A stretch of DNA of 64,000 bases from Pantoea latae (GCF_002077695.1 NZ_MWUE01000027.1:109719-173718), one strand, 5' to 3'. Counted from the first letter of the stretch, positions 1-10,170 are shown. Made by a program: numbers and translations. Notes: a model not told the origin generated them from the sequence alone.

Positions 1-63
1 TGACGAAGGGCTGCCGCTGCAGGGGGGAAGTAACGAGAAGGCTGGTACGGGATTCGCCTGCGA

Positions 64-636
64 ATGTTAAACCCTGCGATCAACATACGAGCGGCGCTGC
101 CCGGCGATATCCCTGCTCTGCTGGAACAGATGCGTTCACTGGCGCAGTTCGAGCGCTATATCAATGACTTTAACGTTGACGAACAGGCGTTATTGACGCG
201 CGCTTTTGGGCCCGATCGCCAATGTCATATTTTTGTCGCCGAGTGTCACGGCAACATTGTTGGCTATGCCGTGATGATAGTTATCCGCTTTACCTTTGAT
301 CTGAAAAGCACGCTGGTGCTAAAGGAGTTTTTTGTCGATGGCGCAAGCAGGGGTAAAGGGGTAGGTTCTGCGCTTTTTCGCTACGTGGCTGCCTGGGCTC
401 TGGCTGAGGGCGCCGGCCGACTAAAATGGGACGTGATGGTCGGAAACCACAAGGCGGAGGCCTTCTATCAAAAGCATGGGGGCGCGCCTGATGCGCAGTG
501 GATCCCCTATGTGATGAATGAAGATGCACTGCAAAAAGCCGCTGGGGTGAAGAGCACGGATGAAAAGTTAGACTCACAGGGTAGAGGCTGCGCTGTTGCT
601 CAGGTGGGCAGCGTGAGAAGCAGCAGCCAGACTTAA
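64..636 (+). CDS. GNAT family N-acetyltransferase
   Basis: A predicted cytoplasmic acetyl-CoA-dependent N-acetyltransferase; the acceptor is not evident. The fold is visible in the order expected for GNAT: an N-terminal helix region with FERYINDF, a central strand with VLKEFFVD, the acetyl-CoA loop RGKGVGSALF near residues 95-104, and KAEAFYQKHG near residues 129-138. The VLKEFFVD and AFYQKHGG spacing resembles the diamine acetyltransferase (SSAT-like) branch. The family usually ends near residue 160; here about 30 further residues of low-complexity, Ser-rich character follow, which could be a frame change near the 3' end. No good ribosome binding site precedes the ATG at 64, so the start is uncertain. 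Confidence 0.8.
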   Translation: MLNPAINIRAALPGDIPALLEQMRSLAQFERYINDFNVDEQALLTRAFGPDRQCHIFVAECHGNIVGYAVMIVIRFTFDLKSTLVLKEFFVDGASRGKGVGSALFRYVAAWALAEGAGRLKWDVMVGNHKAEAFYQKHGGAPDAQWIPYVMNEDALQKAAGVKSTDEKLDSQGRGCAVAQVGSVRSSSQT

Positions 637-705
637 AGGCAAACGGAAGAGGGCGCTTCTATCTTCGGTTTGCAGCATTTGCTGCTGGTATAGATCCTGT
701 GAAGT

Positions 706-737
706 AAGGTCCGCTTTGAGCAAGGGGCGGACTTTTT
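706..737 (+). terminator. Hairpin with T-run after the acetyltransferase gene; 24-nt repeat copy
   Basis: GTCCGC at 709-714 pairs with GCGGAC at 727-732, the stem being extended by AAG/CTT on the outside with one bulged G, and five T follow at 733-737. This is a plausible rho-independent terminator for the upstream gene. The same 24-nt imperfect palindrome recurs at 7531-7554 and, more diverged, at 1445-1468. Confidence 0.6.
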
Positions 738-793
738 GACATTGGGTATTCACATGCCTTATAAAAATATTCTCACAACAAAGGGATAATGAA

Positions 794-1390
794 TTGAAAA
801 TCTATACCTACCCTAAAAGTAGATCCTTAAGAGTGCTCTGGGCAATGGAAGAAATTGGAGCAACTTACGAATCAATCAGAGTCGACCTTTTGGACCCTGC
901 TCCTGCCGTGAAATCACCACATCCATTTGGAAAAGTTCCCTTTTTGACAGATGGGAAGGTGTCAATCAGTGAAACCTTAGCCATATGTATTTATCTGTGT
1001 GAAAAACATAAAAACATATCTATTTACCCCACAAACGTTGAAGAAAAGGCCGTAGTTAATTCGTGGTTAAGCTTTACTCTATCCGATTTAGAAGCCCCTG
1101 TCTGGGGATTGCTCAAACAAATCGTCTTCACTCCAGTAAATCAACGATCCACAGATTTAATAAGTTACTTTAAAAATGAAGCCAGTCAGGCTATCTCCCA
1201 AGTTCGCTTTAAACCCACTCAAACATGGATTGCAGGTAAAAATTTTACACTAGCAGATATTTTCCTTTCACATACGCTGTTATGGGCGAAACTGTGTGGA
1301 TTAGAAATCGCCAAAGAGATCGACAGCTATATACTCAGGGCAATGAGCCGACCCGCTTTTTTAAAGGCTCAAGAAGTAAATAATTGCTAA
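794..1390 (+). CDS. Glutathione S-transferase family protein (AT-rich, probably acquired)
   Basis: A 198-residue soluble protein with the two-domain glutathione S-transferase layout. The N-terminal thioredoxin-like half carries the active-site Ser region SRSLRVLWAMEEIG (residues 8-21), the cis-Pro turn GKVPFL and the glutathione-binding SETLAICIYL. The C-terminal helical half has the conserved N-capping motif FTLADIFLSH. The start is TTG at 794, chosen because AAGGGA lies at 781-786; an ATG at 789 is out of frame and stops at once. Base composition and codon use (many AAA, ATA, TTA) are clearly more AT-rich than neighbouring backbone genes, which suggests recent transfer. The substrate is unknown; an electrophile-detoxifying role is a family-level inference. 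Confidence 0.85.
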   Translation: MKIYTYPKSRSLRVLWAMEEIGATYESIRVDLLDPAPAVKSPHPFGKVPFLTDGKVSISETLAICIYLCEKHKNISIYPTNVEEKAVVNSWLSFTLSDLEAPVWGLLKQIVFTPVNQRSTDLISYFKNEASQAISQVRFKPTQTWIAGKNFTLADIFLSHTLLWAKLCGLEIAKEIDSYILRAMSRPAFLKAQEVNNC

Positions 1391-1444
1391 TCAGGGTTTG
1401 TAATCTGTTTTAGATGCATTGATATGTTGTTAAAAGTGCAAAAG

Positions 1445-1468
1445 TCCTTTTTTGGCACAAAGCAGACA
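1445..1468. repeat. Diverged copy of a 24-nt imperfect palindrome
   Basis: GTCC followed by a T-run, GGCAC, AAAGCAGAC forms the same imperfect palindrome as the copies at 709-732 and 7531-7554, but with decayed arms. It lies between the GST gene and the 3' end of the glutathione peroxidase gene, where it could act as a weak bidirectional terminator. Confidence 0.4.
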
Positions 1469-1514
1469 CAACGCAGCCGCCTAGCAAAAGGGATCCTCCC
1501 AACAACACACCCCC

Positions 1515-1997
1515 TCAGCCTTCCAGCGCAGCCACCACCACCGCTTCCATCTTCTCTGGCGTAGTGACAGGAGCAAAACGCTCCAGCGGTGTGCCGTCGC
1601 GTCCAATAAGAAACTTAGTGAAGTTCCACTTTATCCGTCCGCCCAGCACGCCGGGCAGTTCATTTTTCAGGTAACGAAACAGCGGGTGCGCGGAGGCGCC
1701 GTTGACCTCGACTTTCGCGAACATCGGGAAGCTCACGCCATAGTTAATGTGGCAGGTCTGCGCGATGGCGTCAGCGCCGCCGGGCTCCTGTTTACCAAAC
1801 TGGTTGCAGGGAAAACCCAGCACCACCAGACCCTGAGCGGCGTACTTCTTGTAGAGCGATTCCAGTCCTGCGTATTGCGGCGTAAATCCACAGTGGCTGG
1901 CGGTATTCACCACCAGAACCAGCTTGCCAGCGTAGTCGGCCATGGGGATAAGCTGGCCGCTCAGGCTGGTGGCAGAGAGTTGATAAAAAGGGGTCAT
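1515..1997 (-). CDS. Glutathione peroxidase family protein (cysteine type)
   Basis: A 160-residue thioredoxin-fold peroxidase that reduces hydrogen peroxide or organic hydroperoxides using a thiol donor (glutathione or thioredoxin). The peroxidatic residue is Cys36 in NTASHCGFTPQ, so this is a cysteine and not a selenocysteine enzyme. The second signature GFPCNQFG begins near residue 61 and the third, WNFTKFLIGRDG, lies near residue 125. Length fits the bacterial family (about 160-185). No signal peptide is seen, so it should be cytoplasmic. It is related to E. coli BtuE but shorter, so I do not assign that name. It is transcribed towards the GST gene, giving a small detoxification pair that is not an operon. 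Confidence 0.92.
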   Translation of the reverse strand: MTPFYQLSATSLSGQLIPMADYAGKLVLVVNTASHCGFTPQYAGLESLYKKYAAQGLVVLGFPCNQFGKQEPGGADAIAQTCHINYGVSFPMFAKVEVNGASAHPLFRYLKNELPGVLGGRIKWNFTKFLIGRDGTPLERFAPVTTPEKMEAVVVAALEG

Positions 1998-2194
1998 AGC
2001 AAAATCCTCAGGGTGACTGACATCGCCGGTTGGTGATGTAACAGAGGATAATGGCCTGTCGATCAGAATGGCACATTTTTTACGTCTGCTTCTGCAAGGC
2101 GCGGCGAGGGGCGAGCAGGGGAGATACCCGGAAAAGCCGTCAAAAGCCGCTGTTCACCTCGCCGCAGGCATCGGCGCGCATAACCGTCACGCCC

Positions 2195-3262
2195 TCAGAG
2201 CAAAACGCCGTTTTGTGATTTACGGCAGTCGCGCGGGCTGCAGCCGAACCAGCGGCGGAACGCGCGTGAAAAAGCGCTGACTTCCGAGTAGCCCAGCAGC
2301 AGCGCCATTTCTGACACCGACAAATGGTGCTGTTTGAGATAATGCGTCGCCATTTCTTTGCGCACGCTGTCAACCAGCGCGGAAAAAGAGGTTTGTTTGT
2401 CGCGCAGTCGCCGCTGTAGCGACCAGGCCGATAACCCCTGTTTCTCGGCGATAATCTCCAGCGAGGGTTCGCCGCTCAGTAGCTGCAGATGAATGTCGGT
2501 GCGGGTTTGATTAACGGTATCCTGAGCAATCACCGGCGGGCTGAGTCGACGGATGGCGTCCTGCATCACCAGCAGCAGCATGGGATCGTGATCCGGCATT
2601 TTGCGGCTCAGATCCGTTTTAGCAATCATCATCGAGTTAAACGGCTGATCGAAATAGACCGGCGCATCAAACACCTTACAGTGCTCATGCCAGTGCTCAG
2701 GGCGCGGATGCTCAAAATGGACTTCGCGCGGCGCCCAGTGCCGTCCTGCAGCGTGGCGGATCAGGTTAAGAAACATGCCTAGCGTCAGCTCCGCATCCTG
2801 ACGGCGCAAGAGGATGGCGCCGTGACGCACCTGATAGTCGAGCTGCCAGCAGTCGCCGTGCTCCGTCAGACGGATACAGGTATTGTGCTGATGCCAGGGA
2901 AACGCATTCACCACGTTGCGCAGCGCCTGCTCCAGCGTGGCCGAACAGAGGCCGATATAGCCGATCAGCCCCAGCGACTGCGGTCGGAACTGATGACCAT
3001 ACTGCAATCCGAAATTGTCCACGCCCGCCTGGCTGGCGGCTTCTTCCAGCACCCGGCAGTAATTCACCAGATCCAGACTCAGCGTCGGGCAGGCGAGCGT
3101 ATCGGGATCGATGCCGCTGATGCCAAAAATGCGATCCACATCGCCGCCCTGAGCGTTAATGAAATCACCCAGTCCTGTCGCAGCGGCCGACAGGACGCCA
3201 CGGTGACTGCTGCCTGCGCTGGAGAGGGTCGTCAGCGCGACTTCAGGAAATCTGCTGGTCAT
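2195..3262 (-). CDS. AraC family transcriptional regulator next to the amino-alcohol module
   Basis: A 355-residue regulator with an N-terminal arabinose-binding-like effector domain of the OruR/ArgR-type AraC group (residues about 1-240) and a C-terminal pair of helix-turn-helix motifs, LSAWSLQRRLRDK and VSEMALLLGYSEVSAFSRAF. I chose ATG at 3262, not the longer ORF start at 3340, because GGCGG lies 8 bases ahead and homologues begin near this point. It lies immediately downstream of the kinase gene on the same strand, separated by 138 bp, and probably controls the divergent kinase and permease/lyase promoters. The effector is likely the amino alcohol or a derivative; this is inferred from position only. 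Confidence 0.85.
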   Translation of the reverse strand: MTSRFPEVALTTLSSAGSSHRGVLSAAATGLGDFINAQGGDVDRIFGISGIDPDTLACPTLSLDLVNYCRVLEEAASQAGVDNFGLQYGHQFRPQSLGLIGYIGLCSATLEQALRNVVNAFPWHQHNTCIRLTEHGDCWQLDYQVRHGAILLRRQDAELTLGMFLNLIRHAAGRHWAPREVHFEHPRPEHWHEHCKVFDAPVYFDQPFNSMMIAKTDLSRKMPDHDPMLLLVMQDAIRRLSPPVIAQDTVNQTRTDIHLQLLSGEPSLEIIAEKQGLSAWSLQRRLRDKQTSFSALVDSVRKEMATHYLKQHHLSVSEMALLLGYSEVSAFSRAFRRWFGCSPRDCRKSQNGVLL

Positions 3263-3400
3263 GATGTTTTCCGCCTGAAACAAGAGATCTTTAGCTTCTG
3301 CAAAAAACATACCAGCCGTCGAGCGCGTGATAACAGCCACTTAGCGCCGTCTCTGCCCATTTTGCACAGCGAGCGGTCACGCAGGCACCGCCAGAGTGCG

Positions 3401-4405
3401 CTAAACCCCAATCGGCAAAGAACTGCCTTCAAGGTAGCGGCGGCAGAGGCGCACCGTATCATCGGCCCAGCCGTCGCCCAGGCTGCGGGCCATCTCGGTT
3501 TCACTGTGGGAGGCCACCCAGGCCGTCAGCTGAATGCGGCGCTGAATCAGCATTGACGGGATGATGGCGCGCTCCTCATCGCCCAGATGCGCCACCTGCT
3601 CGTAGCCGTTTAACCAGTTCTCTACCCACTGCGGAGCGCTGGGATGATGCTCGACAAAGCTGATCGCCGCGGCAAGATCGTGCAGATACCAGCCCATACC
3701 GCAGTCATCAAAATCGATGACCCGCGTCTCGCCTTTGTGAACCAGCAGATTGGTCAGCCGCAGGTCGGCGTGGATCAGGCCGTAGCGATCGGCCGACTGA
3801 CCAAAGGCCGCCATCTCACGGCCCACGTGGGCCAGCGTCTCTTCGATGACGCCGTGTTGTGACGGCGCTAAGCCCGCCACATCACGCCAGTCGCCCCAGT
3901 GGCCCGCAGGAGAGACCATGCTGTGATGATCCCAGACGATACGGCGAAAAGATTGCGGCTTTTGCCAGCGCCGACTGTGGTGGTGCAGCTGCGCGGTGAT
4001 GCGGCCTAGCTGACGAAAAGCCGCCGGATCCACCGCATCGGTGAGCATATCGCCCTCGATCCAGTGAAACAGCACGGCATAGCGCTCACCGCCATCAGCC
4101 AGGGGAAGAGTCTGGATGCGCTGACCCTGCGCGTCGCTTACGGCAACCGGCACGCAGATGCCATCAGCCTGAAGGGCGTCCAGCCAGTGCAGCTCGCTTT
4201 CAATGTCCTGCTTAGCGTGGTAATCGCCCCGGTGAATGCGTAACGCATAGCGGCCCTGCGGCGTGGTGACAGTCAGGGTCGCGTTCTCGGAACGGCACAA
4301 AAGTTTGACCCCCGCGTGCCGACAGGCGGGATAGGCCTGCAGCGCCTGATGGGCAAGCTGAAGAATGGCGTCGTTACTTAAGGTGTCATATTGCTTAATG
4401 CTCAT
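3401..4405 (-). CDS. APH-fold small-molecule kinase, probable amino-alcohol kinase
   Basis: A 334-residue aminoglycoside phosphotransferase/choline kinase-fold enzyme. The catalytic loop is HADLRLTN (HxDxxxxN) in the C-terminal half and is followed by the metal-binding VIDFDDCG. The related SrkA, homoserine kinase II and hydroxylysine kinase branch have the same layout. The start is ATG at 4405, preceded by GGGAG; the longer open frame to 4588 runs through the promoter region and an inverted repeat. It is divergent from an ethanolamine-type permease and a class III aminotransferase resembling phospho-lyases. The inferred reaction is therefore ATP-dependent phosphorylation of ethanolamine, 1-aminopropan-2-ol or hydroxylysine. 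The substrate is not shown by sequence. Confidence 0.8.
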   Translation of the reverse strand: MSIKQYDTLSNDAILQLAHQALQAYPACRHAGVKLLCRSENATLTVTTPQGRYALRIHRGDYHAKQDIESELHWLDALQADGICVPVAVSDAQGQRIQTLPLADGGERYAVLFHWIEGDMLTDAVDPAAFRQLGRITAQLHHHSRRWQKPQSFRRIVWDHHSMVSPAGHWGDWRDVAGLAPSQHGVIEETLAHVGREMAAFGQSADRYGLIHADLRLTNLLVHKGETRVIDFDDCGMGWYLHDLAAAISFVEHHPSAPQWVENWLNGYEQVAHLGDEERAIIPSMLIQRRIQLTAWVASHSETEMARSLGDGWADDTVRLCRRYLEGSSLPIGV

Positions 4406-4522
4406 GGCTGGCTCCCGTTCTCTGCGTGTGGAGGCAGCATGGCGCTGAACCCACCTTGCACGCTTGACAGCAGAGCGGGCAATAATTGACTTCAGCCGCG
4501 CCACAACGGCCTGGGCGGGGGC

Positions 4523-4566
4523 AACTTGACCGCAGCCGACCAGTTTCTGTTTGCTGCGGTCAAGTT
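4523..4566. promoter_or_regulatory. 14-bp perfect inverted repeat in the divergent kinase/permease control region
   Basis: AACTTGACCGCAGC (4523-4536) and its exact reverse complement (4553-4566) flank a 16-bp spacer, and a T-run continues to 4569. It lies about 83 bp before the permease start and 118 bp before the kinase start. It can be read either as an operator for the AraC regulator or as an intrinsic terminator/attenuator in the permease leader, since the T-run is on the + side. Confidence 0.6.
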
Positions 4567-4648
4567 TTTCTGAGGTCGCTGTGTCCATTATCTACCCGTC
4601 AGCTGTTTAGCCATCGCTTTTCACTTTACACAGACGGGGAACGCCGTG

Positions 4649-6013
4649 ATGAAAGAGAAACTGAAACCCACCCTGGGCACCCTGCAACTCTGGGGCATCG
4701 CCGTGGGACTGGTTATATCGGGAGAGTATTTTGGCTGGAGCTATGGCTGGGGCGCCGCAGGCACCCTGGGCTTTCTGGTCACGACGTTGTTTGTCGCCGC
4801 CATGTACAGCTGTTTTATCTTCAGCTTTACCGAACTGACCACCGCCATTCCGCAGGCTGGTGGGCCATTTGCCTACAGCCGTCGCGCCTTCGGCGATACC
4901 GGCGGATTGATTGCGGGCATCGCCACGCTGATCGAGTTTGTCTTCGCGCCTCCGGCCATCGCCATGGCAATCGGCGCTTACCTCAACGTGCAGTTTCCGG
5001 AAGTGAACCCCAAACTGATCGCCGTCTGCGCCTACCTGATCTTTATGGGCCTTAACATCATCGGCGTCAGCATTGCCGCCACCTTTGAGCTGCTGGTCAC
5101 TCTGCTGGCGGTGATTGAACTGCTGGTGTTTATGGGCGTGGTGGCGCCGGGCTTCAGCCTGGCGAATTTTGTCGCGCACGGCTGGGCGGGGCAGGAGACG
5201 TTCTCGCTGGCGTCGGTGTCCGGCATGTTTGCCGCCATTCCTTTTGCCATCTGGTTTTTCCTCGCTATCGAAGGCGTCGCGATGGCGGCGGAAGAGGCGA
5301 AAGAGCCGCGCCGCACCATCCCTCGCGCCTATATCAGCGGCATTTTAACCCTGGTGGTGCTGGCGATTGGCGTCATGGTGTTTGCGGGCGGCGCAGGCGA
5401 CTGGCGCACCCTCTCTGGCATTAACGATCCGCTGCCGCAGGCGATGAAAATGCTGGTCGGCAACGATTCGCGCTGGATGCACATGCTGGTGTGGATTGGG
5501 CTGTTCGGCCTGATCGCCAGTTTTCACGGCATCATCATGGGCTACTCTCGCCAGTTCTTTGCGCTGGCGCGCGAAGGCTATTTACCGCCGTCGCTGGCCA
5601 GGCTGTCGCGTTTCAACACGCCGCACCGGGCGATTCTGGCGGGTGGCGCGGTTGGCATTCTTGCGATTTTCTCTGACGGCATCAGCTTTCAGGGCATGAG
5701 CCTGACCGCCGCAATGATCACCATGTCGGTGTTTGGCGCCATCGTCATGTACATCATGAGTATGCTGAGCCTGTTTAAACTGCGTCGCACGGCGCCGACG
5801 CTGGCGCGCAGCTATCGTGCGCCGGGTTATCCGCTGATCCCCGGCATCGCCCTGTGCGGCTCGGTGATCTGCCTGATCGCCATGCTGTGGTTCAACCCGC
5901 AGATCGGCGCGCTGTTTGTGGGCTTGATGGTGGCGGGCTACCTCTATTTTCTCACCACCCACTCGCGCCGCGGCGCGCTCGCCCAGCGCGCGGTTGCCGC
6001 AGAAACCGAGTAA
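4649..6013 (+). CDS. APC family permease, ethanolamine permease-like
   Basis: A 454-residue inner-membrane transporter of the amino acid-polyamine-organocation superfamily with about 12 hydrophobic segments. The N-terminus has the typical APC entry LWGIAVGLVISGEYFGWSYG, and residues near 210 carry IEGVAMAAEEAKEPRR, the conserved loop of the ethanolamine permease (Eat) branch. ATG at 4649 is preferred over the GTG at 4646; GGGGA at 4636-4640 gives good spacing. It is followed at 63 bp by the phospho-lyase-like gene and very likely co-transcribed. Role inferred: proton-coupled uptake of ethanolamine or a related amino alcohol for the adjacent kinase. Confidence 0.85.
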   Translation: MKEKLKPTLGTLQLWGIAVGLVISGEYFGWSYGWGAAGTLGFLVTTLFVAAMYSCFIFSFTELTTAIPQAGGPFAYSRRAFGDTGGLIAGIATLIEFVFAPPAIAMAIGAYLNVQFPEVNPKLIAVCAYLIFMGLNIIGVSIAATFELLVTLLAVIELLVFMGVVAPGFSLANFVAHGWAGQETFSLASVSGMFAAIPFAIWFFLAIEGVAMAAEEAKEPRRTIPRAYISGILTLVVLAIGVMVFAGGAGDWRTLSGINDPLPQAMKMLVGNDSRWMHMLVWIGLFGLIASFHGIIMGYSRQFFALAREGYLPPSLARLSRFNTPHRAILAGGAVGILAIFSDGISFQGMSLTAAMITMSVFGAIVMYIMSMLSLFKLRRTAPTLARSYRAPGYPLIPGIALCGSVICLIAMLWFNPQIGALFVGLMVAGYLYFLTTHSRRGALAQRAVAAETE

Positions 6014-6024
6014 CGCTAATAGTC

Positions 6025-6053
6025 GCCCTGCAGCGCCTGACGCGCGGCAGGGC
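6025..6053 (+). other. Intercistronic hairpin between permease and phospho-lyase genes
   Basis: GCCCTGC (6025-6031) pairs with GCAGGGC (6047-6053), with further GC pairing inside the loop. There is no T-run, so it is more likely an mRNA-stabilising or processing hairpin than a terminator. Confidence 0.45.
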
Positions 6054-6076
6054 AGCACCAAGACCAAGGAGTCACG

Positions 6077-7417
6077 ATGACGGTACGATCAACCATTATG
6101 GATACCAACAGCTTTCGTGCTGAACACGCGGAAACGCTGGCACCGGAGATTCGACAGCTGACCAGTAAGCGCAGCCAGGTGCTGGGCGAGTCCTATCGGC
6201 TGTTTTACCGCAACCCGGTGCATCTGGTGCGCGGGCAGGGCCAGTATCTGTGGGACAAGGCGGGCAATCAGTACCTGGATATGTACAACAACGTGGCCAG
6301 CATTGGTCACTGTCATCCGGCGGTGGTGGAGGCGGTGCATCAACAGATGATGCAGCTGAATACCCATACGCGCTATCTGCACGAGTCGATCCTGGCCTAC
6401 AGCGACCGCATTCTGGCCACCATGCCGGCTGAAATCGATCGCGCTATGTATATGTGCACCGGATCTGAAGCGAACGATCTGGCGATCCGCATTGCCCAGT
6501 GCTGGAGCGGTGGCACCGGCATCATCGTGTCTAAAGAGGCCTATCACGGCACCAGCGCGCTTACCTCTGGCGTCTCGCCCGCGCTGGGCAGCGGTCAGCC
6601 GCTGTCGCCGCATACCCGGCTGGTGGCACCGCCCGACTTTTATCGCATCCAGACGGCGGATCAGGGCGCCTGGTTCGCGCAGCAAATTCAGCAGCAGATC
6701 GATGATATGCGCGCGCAGGGCATTAAGTTTGCCGGTTTTCTGGCTGACTCGATCTTCTCGTCGGACGGCGTTTTACCCGGCCAGCCTGGTTTTCTGAAAC
6801 AGGCGATTGACGTTGTACATCAGAACGGCGGCATCTTTATTGCCGACGAAGTGCAGCCCGGTTTCGCCCGCACCGGCGAGGCCTTTTGGGGCTTTGCCCG
6901 ACACGGCATCGTGCCTGATGTGGTGACCACCGGCAAACCGATGGGCAACGGCATTCCGGTGTCGGGGCTGATGGCGAAAGCGCCGGTGCTGGCGGCGTTT
7001 AGCGATGCGCTGCCTTACTTCAATACCTTTGGCGGCAACCCGGTCTCCATGGCGGCGGCGCATGCGGTTCTGGATGTAATTGAGCAGGAGGGGCTGCAGG
7101 CGCACAGTCTGCACACCGGCGCCGCGCTGCTGGCGGCCCTGCAGGAACTGCAGGCGACCTATCCCTGTATCGGTGAGGTACGAGGTGCCGGTCTGTTTAT
7201 CGGTTTTGAGCTGGTGAAGGACAGGGAAAGCAAGCAGCCGGATAAAGCGCTGGCGCTCGACCTGGTGGAGGCGCTACGTGAGGCGTTTGTGCTCACCTCC
7301 GTCGCCGGACCCTACGGCAACGTGCTGAAAATCCGCCCGCCGCTCTGTTTCCAGACGCAGGATATCGACTGGGTGGTGAGCGCGATGGATCGCTGTTTGA
7401 GGAAGCTGACGGGCTGA
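6077..7417 (+). CDS. Class III PLP enzyme, probable amino-alcohol phosphate phospho-lyase
   Basis: A 446-residue class III aminotransferase-fold protein. It shows the cofactor Asp in FIADEVQPGFARTG and the Schiff-base Lys in TTGKPMGNGIPVSG. Features shared with the ethanolamine-phosphate and 5-phosphohydroxylysine phospho-lyase branch (AGXT2L1/AGXT2L2), as opposed to ordinary transaminases, are NTHTRYLHESI, YFNTFGGNPVS and LKIRPPLCF. The expected reaction is elimination of phosphate and ammonia from a phosphorylated amino alcohol, giving an aldehyde. AAGGAG at 6066-6071 supports ATG at 6077. It lies in the same transcription unit as the permease and opposite an APH-fold kinase, which fits the two-step route. 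An ordinary omega-transaminase activity is the main alternative. Confidence 0.8.
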   Translation: MTVRSTIMDTNSFRAEHAETLAPEIRQLTSKRSQVLGESYRLFYRNPVHLVRGQGQYLWDKAGNQYLDMYNNVASIGHCHPAVVEAVHQQMMQLNTHTRYLHESILAYSDRILATMPAEIDRAMYMCTGSEANDLAIRIAQCWSGGTGIIVSKEAYHGTSALTSGVSPALGSGQPLSPHTRLVAPPDFYRIQTADQGAWFAQQIQQQIDDMRAQGIKFAGFLADSIFSSDGVLPGQPGFLKQAIDVVHQNGGIFIADEVQPGFARTGEAFWGFARHGIVPDVVTTGKPMGNGIPVSGLMAKAPVLAAFSDALPYFNTFGGNPVSMAAAHAVLDVIEQEGLQAHSLHTGAALLAALQELQATYPCIGEVRGAGLFIGFELVKDRESKQPDKALALDLVEALREAFVLTSVAGPYGNVLKIRPPLCFQTQDIDWVVSAMDRCLRKLTG

Positions 7418-7530
7418 GGTTAAGCTGTAGCCTGGAAAACAGCTCGCCGTTGTGGGGATGGAGCACGCCAGCCGTGTCGTCCTCACACGGTTCGACGGTA
7501 CGCTGAGCGAAACGCGTATTGAGCCTCTGT

Positions 7531-7554
7531 GTCTGCTTTGAGCGAGGAGCGGAC
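7531..7554. repeat. 24-nt imperfect palindrome, second copy
   Basis: GTCTGC (7531-7536) and GCGGAC (7549-7554) flank a 12-nt spacer. About 21 of 24 bases match the copy at 709-732, including the spacer. It lies in a region of gene remnants downstream of the phospho-lyase gene. Confidence 0.55.
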
Positions 7555-7582
7555 ATTGTCTCAATGTCTTAAATGACATCTT

Positions 7583-7855
7583 GTGACTGAGCCTCGCCAT
7601 TGTGAAGTATTTAAAAGCAAAAATAAAAACTCCGCTTACGCAAAACTGGATTTCAAGAGTTCAGCCCAGAACGGAGTCCTACCGAATAGCGTAGCAGAGA
7701 AGCCGGCGCGTTCTGCCCTGAACGAAGAACAAGAACAGGTCGTTATTGAGCATATCAATCCAGGCTTAAGCATCAGCGCCATTGCGCGGGAATTTAGTAT
7801 TACCCGGCAAACTATATCTCGAGCAAAGGCCAAATCCACAATCTCAGAAGACTGA
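7583..7855 (+). pseudogene. Fragment with recombinase-type helix-turn-helix
   Basis: A 90-codon open frame whose C-terminal part, [19 protein letters not shown], matches the HTH_7 type DNA-binding tail found at the end of serine recombinases/invertases and some transposases. No catalytic domain precedes it, there is no ribosome binding site before the GTG at 7583, and the first 45 residues resemble nothing I know. I read it as a remnant of a mobile-element recombinase in the 7.4-8.2 kb junk-like stretch. A genuine small DNA-binding protein remains possible. Confidence 0.45.
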
Positions 7856-7883
7856 CCTCTATTTAACCAAATGTTCAAAGCCG

Positions 7884-8060
7884 TTAGATTGATTTTACGT
7901 GTTTTGAACACAGATTCAGCTCGTTAATAATGCATTCAGGCCCTTCGCTGAAAGGCATGTTGTTCAAATCCAAAACCCCATCATTTTTTTGAGGATTATC
8001 TGCCTGCAAATCCGCAAATAGACCAATACTTCCTGTCGCCCCGGCAATGATTATTTTCAT
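7884..8060 (-). pseudogene. Internally deleted NAD(P)-binding Rossmann protein remnant
   Basis: A 58-codon open frame starting at ATG 8060. The first 13 residues, MKIIIAGATGSIG, are the classic nucleotide-binding beta-alpha start of NmrA/epimerase-like NAD(P)-binding proteins, which normally exceed 200 residues. After LFADLQADNP the text no longer follows the fold and the frame stops at 7884, so most of the gene has been lost. It is divergent from the LysR gene at 8209, the usual position of a LysR target, so it is probably the decayed former partner of that regulator. Confidence 0.6.
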
Positions 8061-8169
8061 GATAAACTTCCTGATAATTAATCCTTATTTTAGATATAAT
8101 CAGAATGTCAATTATCATACTTGTCAGTAATAGGGCTAAGATGATTGTGTCTATGAACACCCTTCATAA

Positions 8170-10032
<1,863 letters not shown>

Positions 10033-10151
10033 TCAGGAAAGCGTAATGCAAACTGATTGATTCGATTAGACGGGATAATTAGCTAGGGTTTATTAGTAAT
10101 TGTCATTAATTTGCAAGTTTAAGATCGAAAGTTTTTACCTAAAGCGATTAT

Positions 10152-10170
10152 TTATGAAAATCATTCATAA
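10152..10170. promoter_or_regulatory. Perfect 7-5-7 inverted repeat, possible operator
   Basis: TTATGAA (10152-10158) and TTCATAA (10164-10170) are separated by 5 bp in the 291-bp divergent region between the aldo/keto reductase and SDR genes; a smaller palindrome CTAAG-CGT-CTTAG follows at 10173-10185. It is a reasonable binding site for a dimeric regulator. Nothing else is recognisable in this intergenic region. Confidence 0.4.
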
